DNA of 64,000 bases, taken from NCBI GenBank assembly GCA_039810605.1, contig JBDHXH010000005.1, positions 1 through 64,000 on the forward strand. Direction: 5' to 3'. Source of the stretch: JAGPCH01 sp039810605 (GTDB lineage: Bacteria; Bacteroidota; Ignavibacteria; Tepidaquicellales; Tepidaquicellaceae). Positions 54,001 to 62,959 of the stretch are shown here, piece by piece. A program made the position numbers and the translations under genes. Below the pieces are notes generated by a model. That model did no database searches, was not told the DNA's origin, and saw only the letters and a list, made by a program, of their open reading frames with translations. Within the stretch, counting starts at the first letter, position 1; each line of letters starts with the position of its first letter.

Positions 54001-54913
54001 CCTGGAAAACGAAGGCTACGTACTTTCGGATTTTGATTATGAGAATAGCTGGTCTGAAAGCACAAAAGCAAATTCGCTCATTCCGGATATTTACAGAAAC
54101 TATACATTCAAGCAAAATGAAATTGAAGAGCGATACAAGAGGTTAAAGGACAAAGTTAAGCTCGGAGATGAATTGCCGACAGGCGTGGTGAAACTTGCCA
54201 AGGTTTATGTAGCGAAGAAGAGAAAACTTTCTGTCGGAGACAAGATGGCGGGAAGACATGGTAACAAAGGTGTTGTCGCAAAGATTGTTCCGCAGGAGGA
54301 TATGCCTTTCCTTCCGGATGGAACTCCTGTTGATATTGTATTGAATCCGCTTGGTGTTCCTTCGAGAATGAATATCGGACAGCTTTATGAAACAGCGCTT
54401 GGCTGGGCAGCGGAGAGACTCGGATTGAAATTTGCGACACCGATATTTGACGGAGCAACGGTTGACGAGATAATGGACACTTTGGAGAAGGCAGGATTGA
54501 GCAACAATTCAAGGACTGATTTGTATGACGGAAAGACCGGTGAGAAATTTGACCAGAAGGTTACCGTCGGATACATCTACATCATGAAACTTTCTCACCT
54601 TGTTGATGATAAAATTCATGCAAGGTCAATCGGACCATACTCGCTGATAACGCAGCAGCCACTTGGCGGAAAAGCGCAGTTTGGCGGACAAAGATTTGGT
54701 GAGATGGAATGCTGGGCATTGCAAGGTTACGGCGCAGCTAACATACTTCAAGAGATGCTTACATATAAGAGCGATGATGTGAACGGAAGGAGCAAAGTTT
54801 ACGAGGCGATTATCAAAGGAGATAATCTTCCGGAGCCCGGCGTACCGGAATCATTCAATGTATTGCTGAAAGAACTTCAGGGATTGTGTCTTGATATTAA
54901 TCTGGATGAATAA
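51074..54913 (+). CDS. rpoB: RNA polymerase beta subunit
   Basis: RpoB forms half of the RNA polymerase active-site cleft. I use TTG at 51074 rather than an in-frame codon at 51014, because the first 20 codons of the longer version would overlap the rplL-rpoB hairpin; the chosen frame begins LERKEVNLK. The protein is then 1279 residues. The rifampicin-binding cluster reads TSQLSQFMDQTNPLAEMTHK, then RRISALGPGG; the positions equivalent to E. coli Q513, D516, H526, R529 and S531 are the sensitive type. DDRII-equivalent catalytic loops such as AFMPWRGYNFEDAI and GDKMAGRHGNKGV are intact. An insertion of charged sequence lies at about residues 330-355 (DKKSAAALAESEAEN). Confidence 0.95.
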   Translation: MERKEVNLKLEPLSSKNKRLTFAKTSIRHDPPDLLNVQIQSYKDFLQEDVPASKRKSQGLQKVFEDNFPISDSRETAILEFVDYYLEKPHYSVIECQEQGLTYAVQVKARLRLSTKPNAAAKEYNYTIENDVYLGNLPYMTPRGSFIINGAERAIVSQLHRSPGVVFSESIHANGTKLYSARVIPFRGSWVEFTTDINNLLYAYIDRKKKFYFSTLLKALGLAEHVQMLDLFGLVETVKVNDKNYLDYVGRRVVENVVNKETGDDAGITENTLLTDEQLVSIVNSKVKELKLLKKDCTDGEVIIYNTIMSDDDEANLLLEKASETPKDKKSAAALAESEAENARSYIEKLFFNPKKYDLGSVGRYKINYKLGTNIDPHITILTQEDIVYIINYMRDLVDGNKEVDDIDHLGNRRVRTVNEQLSAQFSLGLSRMSRTIRDKMSIHDEENLMPSKLISARPVTSALASFFGTSQLSQFMDQTNPLAEMTHKRRISALGPGGLSRERAGFEVRDVHYTHYGRLCPIETPEGPNIGLISSLCIHSRVNDLGFIETPYRKVENGKVLDTIEYLSAEKENFFKIAQANEPVDGRGKFLNDRIKGRFKGDFPLFKPEEIDYMDVATNQIVSAAAALIPFLEHDDANRALMGSNMQRQAVPLLRPESPVVGTGFEEIVARDSRTMLAAEADGVVEYVSGDKIIVRYNIREDSEESLLSFVDKRLVEYQLVKFLRTNQDTSINQRPIVVEGQRVKKGDILADGSSTQQGELALGRNVLVAFMPWRGYNFEDAIIISEKLVADDVYTSIHIEEFSLEVRDTKRGEEELTKEIPNVSEEATKDLDENGVVRIGAEVKESDILIGKVTPKGETEPTPEEKLLRAIFGDKAGDVKDASLKAPPGLKGIVINKKLFSRKTRDTESKRDEKRRIDKYEAERKKELKDLNSKIVEKFDILLEGKESRGLRDKKGAMILKSGAVFKKNYFANLLENEGYVLSDFDYENSWSESTKANSLIPDIYRNYTFKQNEIEERYKRLKDKVKLGDELPTGVVKLAKVYVAKKRKLSVGDKMAGRHGNKGVVAKIVPQEDMPFLPDGTPVDIVLNPLGVPSRMNIGQLYETALGWAAERLGLKFATPIFDGATVDEIMDTLEKAGLSNNSRTDLYDGKTGEKFDQKVTVGYIYIMKLSHLVDDKIHARSIGPYSLITQQPLGGKAQFGGQRFGEMECWALQGYGAANILQEMLTYKSDDVNGRSKVYEAIIKGDNLPEPGVPESFNVLLKELQGLCLDINLDE

Positions 54914-55101
54914 GAATAGGTCTCGGTGTTTTGATAAAAGATGACAACTTTGTCTACGAAATTTATGATTTTGAAATCGCAGCAAAAAGTTTAATTCATT
55001 CAATAAGCAATTTTAGAAAATATTTTAATAACAGATATCAGGGTTGTCTGAAGCTTTGAGACAGTCCGAGTGCAAATAAAAACAAAAAGAGGTCAAGGAA
55101 A
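54914..55101. other. rpoB-rpoC spacer
   Basis: A 188-bp non-coding spacer, longer than in many bacteria. It contains a weak inverted repeat (TTGTCTGAAG with AGACAG) near 55046-55067 and an AAGGA ribosome-binding site a few bases before the rpoC ATG. No gene is seen. Confidence 0.5.
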
Positions 55102-58100
55102 ATGGCTTTTAAAACAGAGCACAAGAGAAAGAGATTCAACAAGATTACAATTAATCTTGCGTCCACGGATTCGATAATCTCGAGATCGTACGGCGAAGTG
55201 CTGAAGCCGGAAACAATTAATTACAGGACTTACAAGCCCGACAAGGATGGTTTGTTCTGCGAGAAAATTTTCGGACCGGTAAGAGACTGGGAATGCCACT
55301 GCGGAAAGTATAAAGGAATCAGATACAAAGGTATAGTATGTGACAGGTGCGGTGTTGAGATCAATCTGAAGAATGTCAGGAGAGAGAGGATGGGACACAT
55401 CACATTGAGCGTGCCCGTTGTTCACATCTGGTATTTCAGATCAATGCCTTCGAAGATCGGGTACTTGCTGGGCATTTCTTCGAAAGAGCTTGAAAGAATT
55501 ATTTATTATGAAACGTATGTAGTTATCAATCCGGGAAAGACAAATTATAAAAGACTTCAGCTTATTACAGAAGAAGAATACAATGAAGTGCTGGACTCGA
55601 TGAGTGAAGAAGAGCATGGTTTGGATAATGATGATCCGAAAAAATTTGTTGCCGGACAGGGAGGAGAAGCAATAAAGGAATTATTGAAGCTTATCAATCT
55701 CGAAGAAGAAATCTCAAGATTAAGAAGTGAACTCAAAGCCGGTGATCTTTCGGCATTGAAGAAAGCAGATCACATCAAGAGATTGAGAGTTCTTGAAGCA
55801 TTCAGGACAAAGCCTGGAGGCAGACCCAATAAGCCGGAATGGATGGTGCTCGACGTGATACCTGTCATTCCACCGGAATTGAGACCGCTTGTTCCTCTTG
55901 AAGGCGGCAGGTTTGCAACCAGTGATTTGAATGATCTTTACAGAAGAGTAATAATAAGAAACAACAGACTAAAAAGGCTCATTGATATCAAGGCACCGGA
56001 AGTAATTCTTAGAAATGAAAAAAGAATGCTTCAGGAAGCTGTTGATGCCTTGCTCGATAATTCACGCAGAGTAACTGCAGTAAAAGCAGAGAACAGAGCA
56101 TTGAAATCACTGTCTGATATTCTAAAAGGAAAGCAGGGAAGGTTCAGACAGAACTTACTCGGTAAGAGAGTTGATTATTCGGGAAGAACGGTTATAGTTG
56201 TGGGTCCGGAGCTAAAGCTGCACCAATGCGGATTGCCGAAGGACATGGCGCTTGAATTATTCAAGCCGTTTGTAATAAGAAGACTCATTGACAGGGATTA
56301 TGTGAAGACTGTAAAGAGCGCGAAGAAACTGATTGATAAGAGAACACCTGAAGTTTGGGACATTCTTGAAAATGTTATTGACGGACATCCTGTATTATTA
56401 AACAGAGCTCCGACATTGCACAGATTGAGTATTCAGGCATTCCAGCCTGTGCTGATTGAAGGTAAAGCAATCACTTTACATCCGCTGGTTTGTATTGCAT
56501 TTAATGCAGACTTTGACGGAGATCAGATGGCTGTGCACGTACCGCTTTCATTTGAAGCACAGCTTGAAGCACAGATAATGATGCTGTCATCTCACAACAT
56601 ATTATCTCCGCAAGACGGCGCTCCCATTACAAGACCTAATCAGGAGATGATACTTGGATGTTATTATCTCACCAAGGAATTGAAGGGAGATAAAGGAGAG
56701 GGAAAAATGTATGCTTCCCCTGAAGAAGTAGTCCTGGCATTTGATAATAAGAAGCTCGGTCTTCATGCAAGGATAAAAGTAAGAATAGATGGAAAGATCA
56801 TAGAGACAACGACGGGAAGAGTCATGTTTAATCAGATTGTTCCGAAGAAAATTTCATATATCAACGAACTGCTAAAGAAGAAGAAGCTGATTGAAATCAT
56901 CGGAATGATTTATAATACAGTCGGCAACCTGGAGACATCAAAGTTTCTTGATGATCTTAAGGAAATCGGATTTAAGTATGCAACGCTTGGCGGTCTTTCC
57001 GTGAATATAGATGACATCGAAGTGCCCGAGACAAAAAACAAGATCATAGAAGAGGCATTCAAGAGAGTTGAGGTCATTGAGAAGTCAAAGTCGCGCGGAA
57101 TAATTTCGGAAAATGAAAGATACAATAAAGTAATTGATATCTGGACTCACGTTCGAGATGAAGTGAAGAGGGATCTGATGATTAACCTTTCAAGATCGAA
57201 GAATGGTTTTAATTCATTGCACATGATGATTGATTCCGGCGCAAGAGGTTCTGCCGAGCAGGTAAGTCAGCTCGCGGGAATGAGAGGACTGATGCAGAAG
57301 CCGCAGAAGTCTTTGACAGGGCAGGCAGGAGAAATCATCGAGAACCCGATCATTGCAAATTTCAAAGAGGGACTTTCGATACTTGAGTACTTTATTTCGA
57401 CACACGGAGCAAGAAAAGGTCTTGCAGACACAGCATTGAAGACAGCAGACGCAGGCTATCTGACGCGAAGACTTGTTGACGTGGCGCAAGACGTTATCAT
57501 AACGGAAGTTGACTGCGGTACAATTCGCGGAGTGAAGACAGAAGCTTTGAAAGAAGGTGAAGATGTAAAAGAAACACTTGCCGAAAGAATACTTGGCAGA
57601 GTAGTTGTCAATGATGTCATTAATCCGTTGACAAAGAAAGCGATTGTAAAGTCAGGAGAGCTTATCACCGAAGAAAAGGCTCAACTGATATCTGAAACTC
57701 CGATTACGGACGTTGAAATAAGATCTGTGCTTACATGTGAATCAACGCGCGGAGTTTGCGCGAAGTGTTACGGAAGAAATCTTGCGACAGGAAAGATGGT
57801 TGAAGTCGGCGAAGCAGTCGGAATTATTGGAGCGCAGTCAATTGGCGAACCCGGAACACAGTTGACTTTGAGAACATTCCACATCGGCGGAACGGCAAGC
57901 AAGATTATAACGCAGTCGCAGATCACTACAAAGTTTGACGGCAAAGTCAAATTTGAAAACATAAAGATCGTCGAATATAAAGGCGGGATCGGACCTGAAT
58001 TTGTTTCACTAAGCAGAAACGGAATCATCAACATTGTTGACGAGAATGATTCACAGCTTGCAAAATATATGGTCCCTTACGGTGCACACTTAAAAGTTAA

Positions 58101-59367
58101 GAATAAGGAAAAGGTGAAGAAGAACGGACTTCTTTACGAATGGGATCCATATAACTCGGTAATCGTTGCAGAAGATGATGGTATCATTAAGTATGTTGAC
58201 ATGGAAGAAGGCAAGCAGTATGAGCTTGCGAAAGATGAGCAGACAGGTCACTTTCAGAAGATTGTGATTGAGAGCCGGGACAAGACAAAGTCACCGACAA
58301 TTCAGATATTGAATCAGAAGAATGAGAAGACTTTAAGTTCATATCTTATTCCTTCCAAAGCGAATCTTCTTGTTGATGATGGTGAAGAAGTAAAGGCAGG
58401 AACCATAATGGTAAAAATTCCGAGAGAGTCGGGTAAAACGAGAGACATCACAGGAGGTTTGCCGAGAGTAACGGAATTATTCGAAGCCAGAAGTCCGAGT
58501 GATCCTGCGAAGGTTGCGGAGATTGACGGGACTGTTGAGATTGGAAAAATTTCCAGAGGAAGCCGTGAGTTGAAGATTATAAGCAAAGATGGCAGCAAAA
58601 CTGTTGATTATAAGATTCCAATCGGGAAGCACATTCTGGTAAGACATGGCGACCAGGTAAAATCAGGCGAGCAGCTTACGGGCGGCGCTTATGACCCTGT
58701 TGATATTCTAAAGATAAAAGGTGTTGCCGAAGTTCAGGAATATCTGGTAAATGAAATTCAGGAAGTTTACAGAATCCAGGGTGTTAAGATTAACGATAAG
58801 CACATCGAAGTAATTGTAAAACAGATGCTGCAAAAGGTAAAGGTTACAGACACAGGAGATACTAACTTCCTTGAAGGAGACGTGATACATAAGAATTTGT
58901 TTGCAAGAGAAAATGAAAAGTTGAAAGGCATGGTCGTAATATCTGATACGGGAGACAGCGATAAGGTGAGCGAAGGAGACAAGCTCATGAAAAAAGAAGC
59001 AAAGGATATGAACACTGCTCTCAAGAAAAAAAGTAAGGCAGTCATAAAATTCAGAGATGCGGTTCCTGCATCAGCTGAACCTGTGCTACTGGGAATTACA
59101 CAAACATCGCTTACTACCGACAGTTTCATTTCGGCTGCATCATTCCAGGAAACAACAAAGGTTCTTACTGACGCTGCGATAAGAGGAAAGGTTGACAATC
59201 TGCTGGGACTGAAAGAAAATGTAATTATAGGTCAATTGATTCCGGCTGGAACGGGATTGAAAAAATACAAGGAGCTGCTTGTAACAGACAAGGATGATGA
59301 CTCGAGCAATGGTGAGAAAGTGAAGAAGACCAGAAAGAAAAAAGAAGAGGAAGAAGTCGAAGCGTAG
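55102..59367 (+). CDS. rpoC: RNA polymerase beta' subunit
   Basis: This 1421-residue protein carries the catalytic magnesium triad in FNADFDGDQMAVHVPLS. The N-terminal zinc-binding site is CHCGKYKGIRYKGIVCDRCG and the second zinc site is in CESTRGVCAKCYGRN. The bridge-helix and trigger-loop region (SVNIDDIEVP ... MIDSGARGSAEQVSQLAGMR, then LTLRTFHIGGTAS) is intact. The C-terminus ends in a basic/acidic tail. An insertion of about 200 residues with beta' sandwich-barrel character lies before the terminal part. The length is standard for the group. It is followed by a terminator that ends the secE-rpoC operon. Confidence 0.96.
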   Translation: MAFKTEHKRKRFNKITINLASTDSIISRSYGEVLKPETINYRTYKPDKDGLFCEKIFGPVRDWECHCGKYKGIRYKGIVCDRCGVEINLKNVRRERMGHITLSVPVVHIWYFRSMPSKIGYLLGISSKELERIIYYETYVVINPGKTNYKRLQLITEEEYNEVLDSMSEEEHGLDNDDPKKFVAGQGGEAIKELLKLINLEEEISRLRSELKAGDLSALKKADHIKRLRVLEAFRTKPGGRPNKPEWMVLDVIPVIPPELRPLVPLEGGRFATSDLNDLYRRVIIRNNRLKRLIDIKAPEVILRNEKRMLQEAVDALLDNSRRVTAVKAENRALKSLSDILKGKQGRFRQNLLGKRVDYSGRTVIVVGPELKLHQCGLPKDMALELFKPFVIRRLIDRDYVKTVKSAKKLIDKRTPEVWDILENVIDGHPVLLNRAPTLHRLSIQAFQPVLIEGKAITLHPLVCIAFNADFDGDQMAVHVPLSFEAQLEAQIMMLSSHNILSPQDGAPITRPNQEMILGCYYLTKELKGDKGEGKMYASPEEVVLAFDNKKLGLHARIKVRIDGKIIETTTGRVMFNQIVPKKISYINELLKKKKLIEIIGMIYNTVGNLETSKFLDDLKEIGFKYATLGGLSVNIDDIEVPETKNKIIEEAFKRVEVIEKSKSRGIISENERYNKVIDIWTHVRDEVKRDLMINLSRSKNGFNSLHMMIDSGARGSAEQVSQLAGMRGLMQKPQKSLTGQAGEIIENPIIANFKEGLSILEYFISTHGARKGLADTALKTADAGYLTRRLVDVAQDVIITEVDCGTIRGVKTEALKEGEDVKETLAERILGRVVVNDVINPLTKKAIVKSGELITEEKAQLISETPITDVEIRSVLTCESTRGVCAKCYGRNLATGKMVEVGEAVGIIGAQSIGEPGTQLTLRTFHIGGTASKIITQSQITTKFDGKVKFENIKIVEYKGGIGPEFVSLSRNGIINIVDENDSQLAKYMVPYGAHLKVKNKEKVKKNGLLYEWDPYNSVIVAEDDGIIKYVDMEEGKQYELAKDEQTGHFQKIVIESRDKTKSPTIQILNQKNEKTLSSYLIPSKANLLVDDGEEVKAGTIMVKIPRESGKTRDITGGLPRVTELFEARSPSDPAKVAEIDGTVEIGKISRGSRELKIISKDGSKTVDYKIPIGKHILVRHGDQVKSGEQLTGGAYDPVDILKIKGVAEVQEYLVNEIQEVYRIQGVKINDKHIEVIVKQMLQKVKVTDTGDTNFLEGDVIHKNLFARENEKLKGMVVISDTGDSDKVSEGDKLMKKEAKDMNTALKKKSKAVIKFRDAVPASAEPVLLGITQTSLTTDSFISAASFQETTKVLTDAAIRGKVDNLLGLKENVIIGQLIPAGTGLKKYKELLVTDKDDDSSNGEKVKKTRKKKEEEEVEA

Positions 59368-59410
59368 CTTGAATTTCTTCGATTGAATCCGGATTCATAA
59401 GGAGTAATAG

Positions 59411-59446
59411 AAGCCGCCACAAGAAATTGTGACGGCTTTTGCTTTT
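59411..59446 (+). terminator. Rho-independent terminator of the secE-rpoC operon
   Basis: Arms AAGCCGCCACAA and TTGTGACGGCTT (eleven pairs, one mismatch) flank a four-base loop and end in TTTTGCTTTT. It lies 44 bp after the rpoC stop. The stem is symmetric enough to serve the convergent SDR gene too. Confidence 0.85.
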
Positions 59447-59480
59447 ATTGAAAAACTAGAAAATGAGAATTCAGGTTTTC

Positions 59481-60203
59481 CTAGAATTCTTTTGCATTGA
59501 GATCCACATTTCCAATTCTTTCAGCGTTGTCAACGATCTTTGCGATTTTCTCCGCTATGTCGGCAGGTTTGGCAAGCTGACCTTTTTCTTTATATTCAAT
59601 AAACCTTCCGACGATGCTGAAATTTTCCGCGCTGGTATTTCTGATTCTTTCCTGTGCGGCTGTGTCAACCACACCCGGAGAAAATGAAAACACATGAACT
59701 CGTTCGTCAGGCGCTCTTAACTTTTGTTCAAGGCTGACCACTTCACTAAGCATCAGTAGCGCTGATTTGGATGAACAGTAAGTTGTCCACGACTCTATCG
59801 GCATCTTAGCCGCGCCGGAACTGATATTGATAATAACTCTTTTGCATTTATACTTTTGATATTTTTTCAGGAAACTATTCACCAGGAGTGAAGGGCTAAC
59901 GGTGTTAATATTATACTCTGCAATAATATTTTTGTGAGACACATTTTCAAAGTGCAAAATTTCGTTGGAATGAATGGCGCTGTTGACAAGAGTAATTGAG
60001 GCAGCTTCCGGAAGTTCCGAAAATTGAAATTCCGCCGCTTTGTTAACATCGCACAAATCAAGGCTGACATGCTTGTAATTTTCATGACTGATTTTATTTC
60101 TTCTTGAAATTCCGAATACAAAATTTGATTTATCCGTTAGAAGCAAATCGGCAAGAGCCTTCCCGATGCCGCTGCTTGAGCCGGTGATGAAGAAGTAGTT
60201 CAT
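59481..60203 (-). CDS. Short-chain dehydrogenase/reductase
   Basis: This 240-residue cytoplasmic enzyme has the SDR Rossmann motif ITGSSSGIGKALADLL (residues 6-21). The catalytic triad is Ser128 or Ser129 in NISSGAA, Tyr142 and Lys146 (YCSSK). The NNAG motif is changed to VNSA, and the substrate loop SFSPGVVDTA is typical of sepiapterin-reductase/benzil-reductase-like SDRs that use NADPH. The physiological substrate cannot be told. It is convergent with rpoC. Confidence 0.85.
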   Translation of the reverse strand: MNYFFITGSSSGIGKALADLLLTDKSNFVFGISRRNKISHENYKHVSLDLCDVNKAAEFQFSELPEAASITLVNSAIHSNEILHFENVSHKNIIAEYNINTVSPSLLVNSFLKKYQKYKCKRVIINISSGAAKMPIESWTTYCSSKSALLMLSEVVSLEQKLRAPDERVHVFSFSPGVVDTAAQERIRNTSAENFSIVGRFIEYKEKGQLAKPADIAEKIAKIVDNAERIGNVDLNAKEF

Positions 60204-60768
60204 TGAGGGTTATTATGTTGAAAAATATTTTTTTATGAGATGGAAAAACTAAATGGTTTAAGAGTTCTTTGTAGAAACGGATAAAACTAAGTTGATGTTC
60301 TGTCATTCGAATTTCAGAAAAGAATTTGAAGAATTTGAAATGGCAAAGAAAGAATGATTGATCGAGTTTTAGAGCCTGCGACATTTTCTCCAAGACATTT
60401 AAATATTGGGTTGAAAGTTATGATACAGTTTTCCCTGTTATTTATGGATGACGGTTGATTGCCTGATTACAGTCGCAGGAGAAGAATGTTGATGCAAGGA
60501 AAAAGGCATAAAGAAGATTCAGATATTTTAATTTCATAGCAATCGAAATTAGCTGCAGAAGAAAGTAGAAGATACTTCTGCAGTATTGAAATTAAAAGAG
60601 TGTTTGGAATGTATGGAATATGAGGAATGTGTATTATAATTTGAGTGAATTAATATTTTCAATTGACGTTGTTGGTGAAAGATAAATTATTTTGACAGTT
60701 GAGTCTCGTCGAGAATAAAAACATACTCTCTTTCAATTACAATAGGACCTATTACATTTGAAAGAAAC
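60204..60768. other. Intergenic region, no gene supported
   Basis: About 565 bp between the SDR start and the next lipoprotein. The one long frame on the minus strand (60130-60393) overlaps the SDR start and has no domain. I see no repeat or terminator. It should contain both divergent promoters. Confidence 0.5.
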
Positions 60769-61953
60769 ATGACAAGTAAAAAAATTTTCTTGTTGATTGC
60801 TTTGGCGATAGTATTGATTTCAGGATGCGGAAAAATTGTTGTTACAGGAAGGATGAATGGTGAAAGAAATAATTCAACCTTTGAAGTTACCAATCTCACA
60901 GTAACCAGAGGCAATGCAGAAGCTGTAAACACGAAGAGGTTGTATAGTTTTGACGGCGAGCCTTCCGGGACAAGCATTCGCCTTCCCTCGACACAGTTGA
61001 AAATTGAGATAACAGGCAACCCGAATGATCTGCAGGAATCATATAACTATATTCAGTTTGTTTCTGATGTCGGAACTTTTGACGGAGGGGTATCTCATTC
61101 AAAATCATTTATTGAAAACAATTTCGGTAAAATTTTTTTCTTAAACAGTCCGCAGGAAAATGCGAGTGAGGAATCTGTTACAAACAATACAAGTCATGTT
61201 GGCGCAGCGGAATTGTTTATCATTCAAAATGATGACAGAACAGTACCGTGGAAAATAGATTCGGGAAACAGCCGATGTTTTAATATCGGAGGCGGCGATT
61301 GTTTTGATATGGAAACATTTACGAGAAGTTTGTTTGCCAGTATCGTAAACGGCGTTGAACCATCCGTTGATTCCTTGTTTACTAGTCCAACTATAACAAG
61401 ACAAGAATTGCGTTATATTCCACACGTTATACATTCCGGATTTGAAAATGACGGACGAAGAGCAAGAGGATTTGGACTTGTATATTTTGCCGAAATAAAT
61501 ATTATCACAGGGAAAGCTTTTGTCTACATTCCGTTGAAATTTCTTTTTCTGGATAATGTGAATGGCTATACGTTCTTCATTGATCCCATTGATAATTCAG
61601 CTTTAATACCGGGCGAAAGTGTCTCAATGTCAATTTATGTTAAGGGTGAATTTATTACGTCAGCAATTGAAGGAATAATAAGGGACAACATTGATTCTTC
61701 GATCAGCAAGATGGCACCGGATGAGATAATTCCAGGTATTGATAACGGTGAAGTGTTGATGCTCTCGTTCAATACTGCAACAGGACTTACAACGCAACAG
61801 GCAGTTAATTTCCGGACTAAACCCATATACGACTTTGTTTTGATTCCGGAAAGCGGAGCTAATGGTTACCCCCTTAGTACCGTGCTGTGGGAAAAAATCG
61901 GAGACGGAGAAATTTCTAACGTCGAGAAAGTAAAGTTGGTATTTTTGGAGTGA
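60769..61953 (+). CDS. Lipoprotein of unknown function
   Basis: This 394-residue protein has a lipoprotein signal (KKIFLLIALAIVLISGCGK; lipobox LISGC, C20). The mature part is beta-rich with LRYIPHVIHSGFENDGRRARG, SVSMSIYVKGEFITSAIEG, and a serine/asparagine-rich middle. No family is recognised. A long N-terminal strand segment (NSTFEVTNLTVTRGNAEAVN) suggests a beta-sandwich. The stop codon is followed after five bases by a 24-unit heptamer array, so the downstream NYN gene may share this transcript. Confidence 0.6.
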   Translation: MTSKKIFLLIALAIVLISGCGKIVVTGRMNGERNNSTFEVTNLTVTRGNAEAVNTKRLYSFDGEPSGTSIRLPSTQLKIEITGNPNDLQESYNYIQFVSDVGTFDGGVSHSKSFIENNFGKIFFLNSPQENASEESVTNNTSHVGAAELFIIQNDDRTVPWKIDSGNSRCFNIGGGDCFDMETFTRSLFASIVNGVEPSVDSLFTSPTITRQELRYIPHVIHSGFENDGRRARGFGLVYFAEINIITGKAFVYIPLKFLFLDNVNGYTFFIDPIDNSALIPGESVSMSIYVKGEFITSAIEGIIRDNIDSSISKMAPDEIIPGIDNGEVLMLSFNTATGLTTQQAVNFRTKPIYDFVLIPESGANGYPLSTVLWEKIGDGEISNVEKVKLVFLE

Positions 61954-61958
61954 ATGGA

Positions 61959-62126
61959 CGTCAGTCGTGAATCGTCAGTCGTGAATCGTCAGTCGTGAAT
62001 CGTCAGTCGTGAATCGTCAGTCGTGAATCGTGAATCGTGAATCGTGAATCGTGAATCGTGAATCGTGAATCGTGAATCGTGAATGGTCAGTCGTGAATCG
62101 TGAATCGTGAATGGTCAGTCGTGAAT
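61959..62126. repeat. Perfect array of 24 heptamers
   Basis: The entire stretch divides without remainder into 24 units of seven bases: 17 of CGTGAAT, five of CGTCAGT and two of GGTCAGT. The first ten units alternate CGTCAGT and CGTGAAT. Then eight further CGTGAAT follow, and the last six units contain the two GGTCAGT. It fills the gap between the lipoprotein stop (61953) and the NYN start (62150). Seven is not a multiple of three, and the array is non-coding. It is not a CRISPR array, since there are no spacers. Confidence 0.97.
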
Positions 62127-62149
62127 CGGACAATTAAATAACAAATTTT

Positions 62150-62905
62150 ATGGAAACAACTAAAGAGCTTCGGCTTGCAGTATTGATAGATGCGGATAAT
62201 ATTCCTTATTCGAATGTAAAAGGAATGCTCGAGGAGGTTGCGAAGTACGGAACTCCAACATTCAAAAGAATATACGGAGACTGGACGAAGACAACTCTCA
62301 CCGGCTGGAAATCTGTCTTGCTTGAAAATGCAATTACTCCAATTCAACAGTATAGTTACACGATAGGTAAGAACTCATCGGATTCAGCGCTTATAATTGA
62401 TGCTATGGATATTCTTTATTCCGGGAAGGTTGACGGATTTTGCATTGTATCAAGCGACAGCGATTTTACGAGACTTGCAACAAGGCTTCGGGAAGCGGGA
62501 ATGCTTGTACTTGGTATCGGCGAGAAAAAAACTCCATCATCATTTATATCATCTTGTAACAAGTTTATCTACATTGAAATCTTAAAGCAGACAGCGATTC
62601 CAAAAGCTCATGTCAAGCGAAATCAGAATAAACATGTGAAGAAAAACACGTCGGTTGATTCTGCAACAGAGAGCGGATTTGTTAAATTGGTTTCGGATAG
62701 CATAAATGATCTTGCAGAGGAAGACGGATGGGTTTATCTCGGGGCTTTGGGAAATCTTATTCTAAAGAAAAGACCGGATTTTGATCCCCGCAATTTCGGC
62801 TATAAAAAATTAATTGATATGATAAGGAAAATTAAGAACATAGAAATAGACGCGCGCGGAACCGGTAAAAATAATATCATGCACTTTTATGTAAAAACAA
62901 AATAA
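62150..62905 (+). CDS. NYN-domain protein with OST-HTH/LOTUS C-terminal domain
   Basis: This 251-residue protein has an N-terminal NYN (LabA/PIN-like) domain, residues about 8-145. Acidic metal-site residues are D14 and D16 (LIDADN), D78 (NSSDSALIIDAMD) and D103/D105 (VSSDSDF). The C-terminal ~75 residues (about 170-248) look like an OST-HTH/LOTUS domain (WVYLGALGNLILKKRPDF and FGYKKLIDMIRKI). NYN proteins are predicted RNases; LOTUS domains bind RNA or partner helicases. The NYN-LOTUS pairing is known in bacteria but its role is mostly unexplored. It follows the heptamer array by 23 bp. Confidence 0.85.
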   Translation: METTKELRLAVLIDADNIPYSNVKGMLEEVAKYGTPTFKRIYGDWTKTTLTGWKSVLLENAITPIQQYSYTIGKNSSDSALIIDAMDILYSGKVDGFCIVSSDSDFTRLATRLREAGMLVLGIGEKKTPSSFISSCNKFIYIEILKQTAIPKAHVKRNQNKHVKKNTSVDSATESGFVKLVSDSINDLAEEDGWVYLGALGNLILKKRPDFDPRNFGYKKLIDMIRKIKNIEIDARGTGKNNIMHFYVKTK

Positions 62906-62959
62906 GAACCCTGATACCAAGGAAAACTCACGTCTAAGCCTTAATCTGATTTGCTCTTC

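Noticed and set aside
60130..60393. Minus-strand frame of 87 codons upstream of the SDR gene
   Set aside because: Overlaps the SDR start in another frame and has no recognisable sequence.
61959..62126. CRISPR array
   Set aside because: The units are contiguous heptamers without unique spacers, and there are no cas genes.
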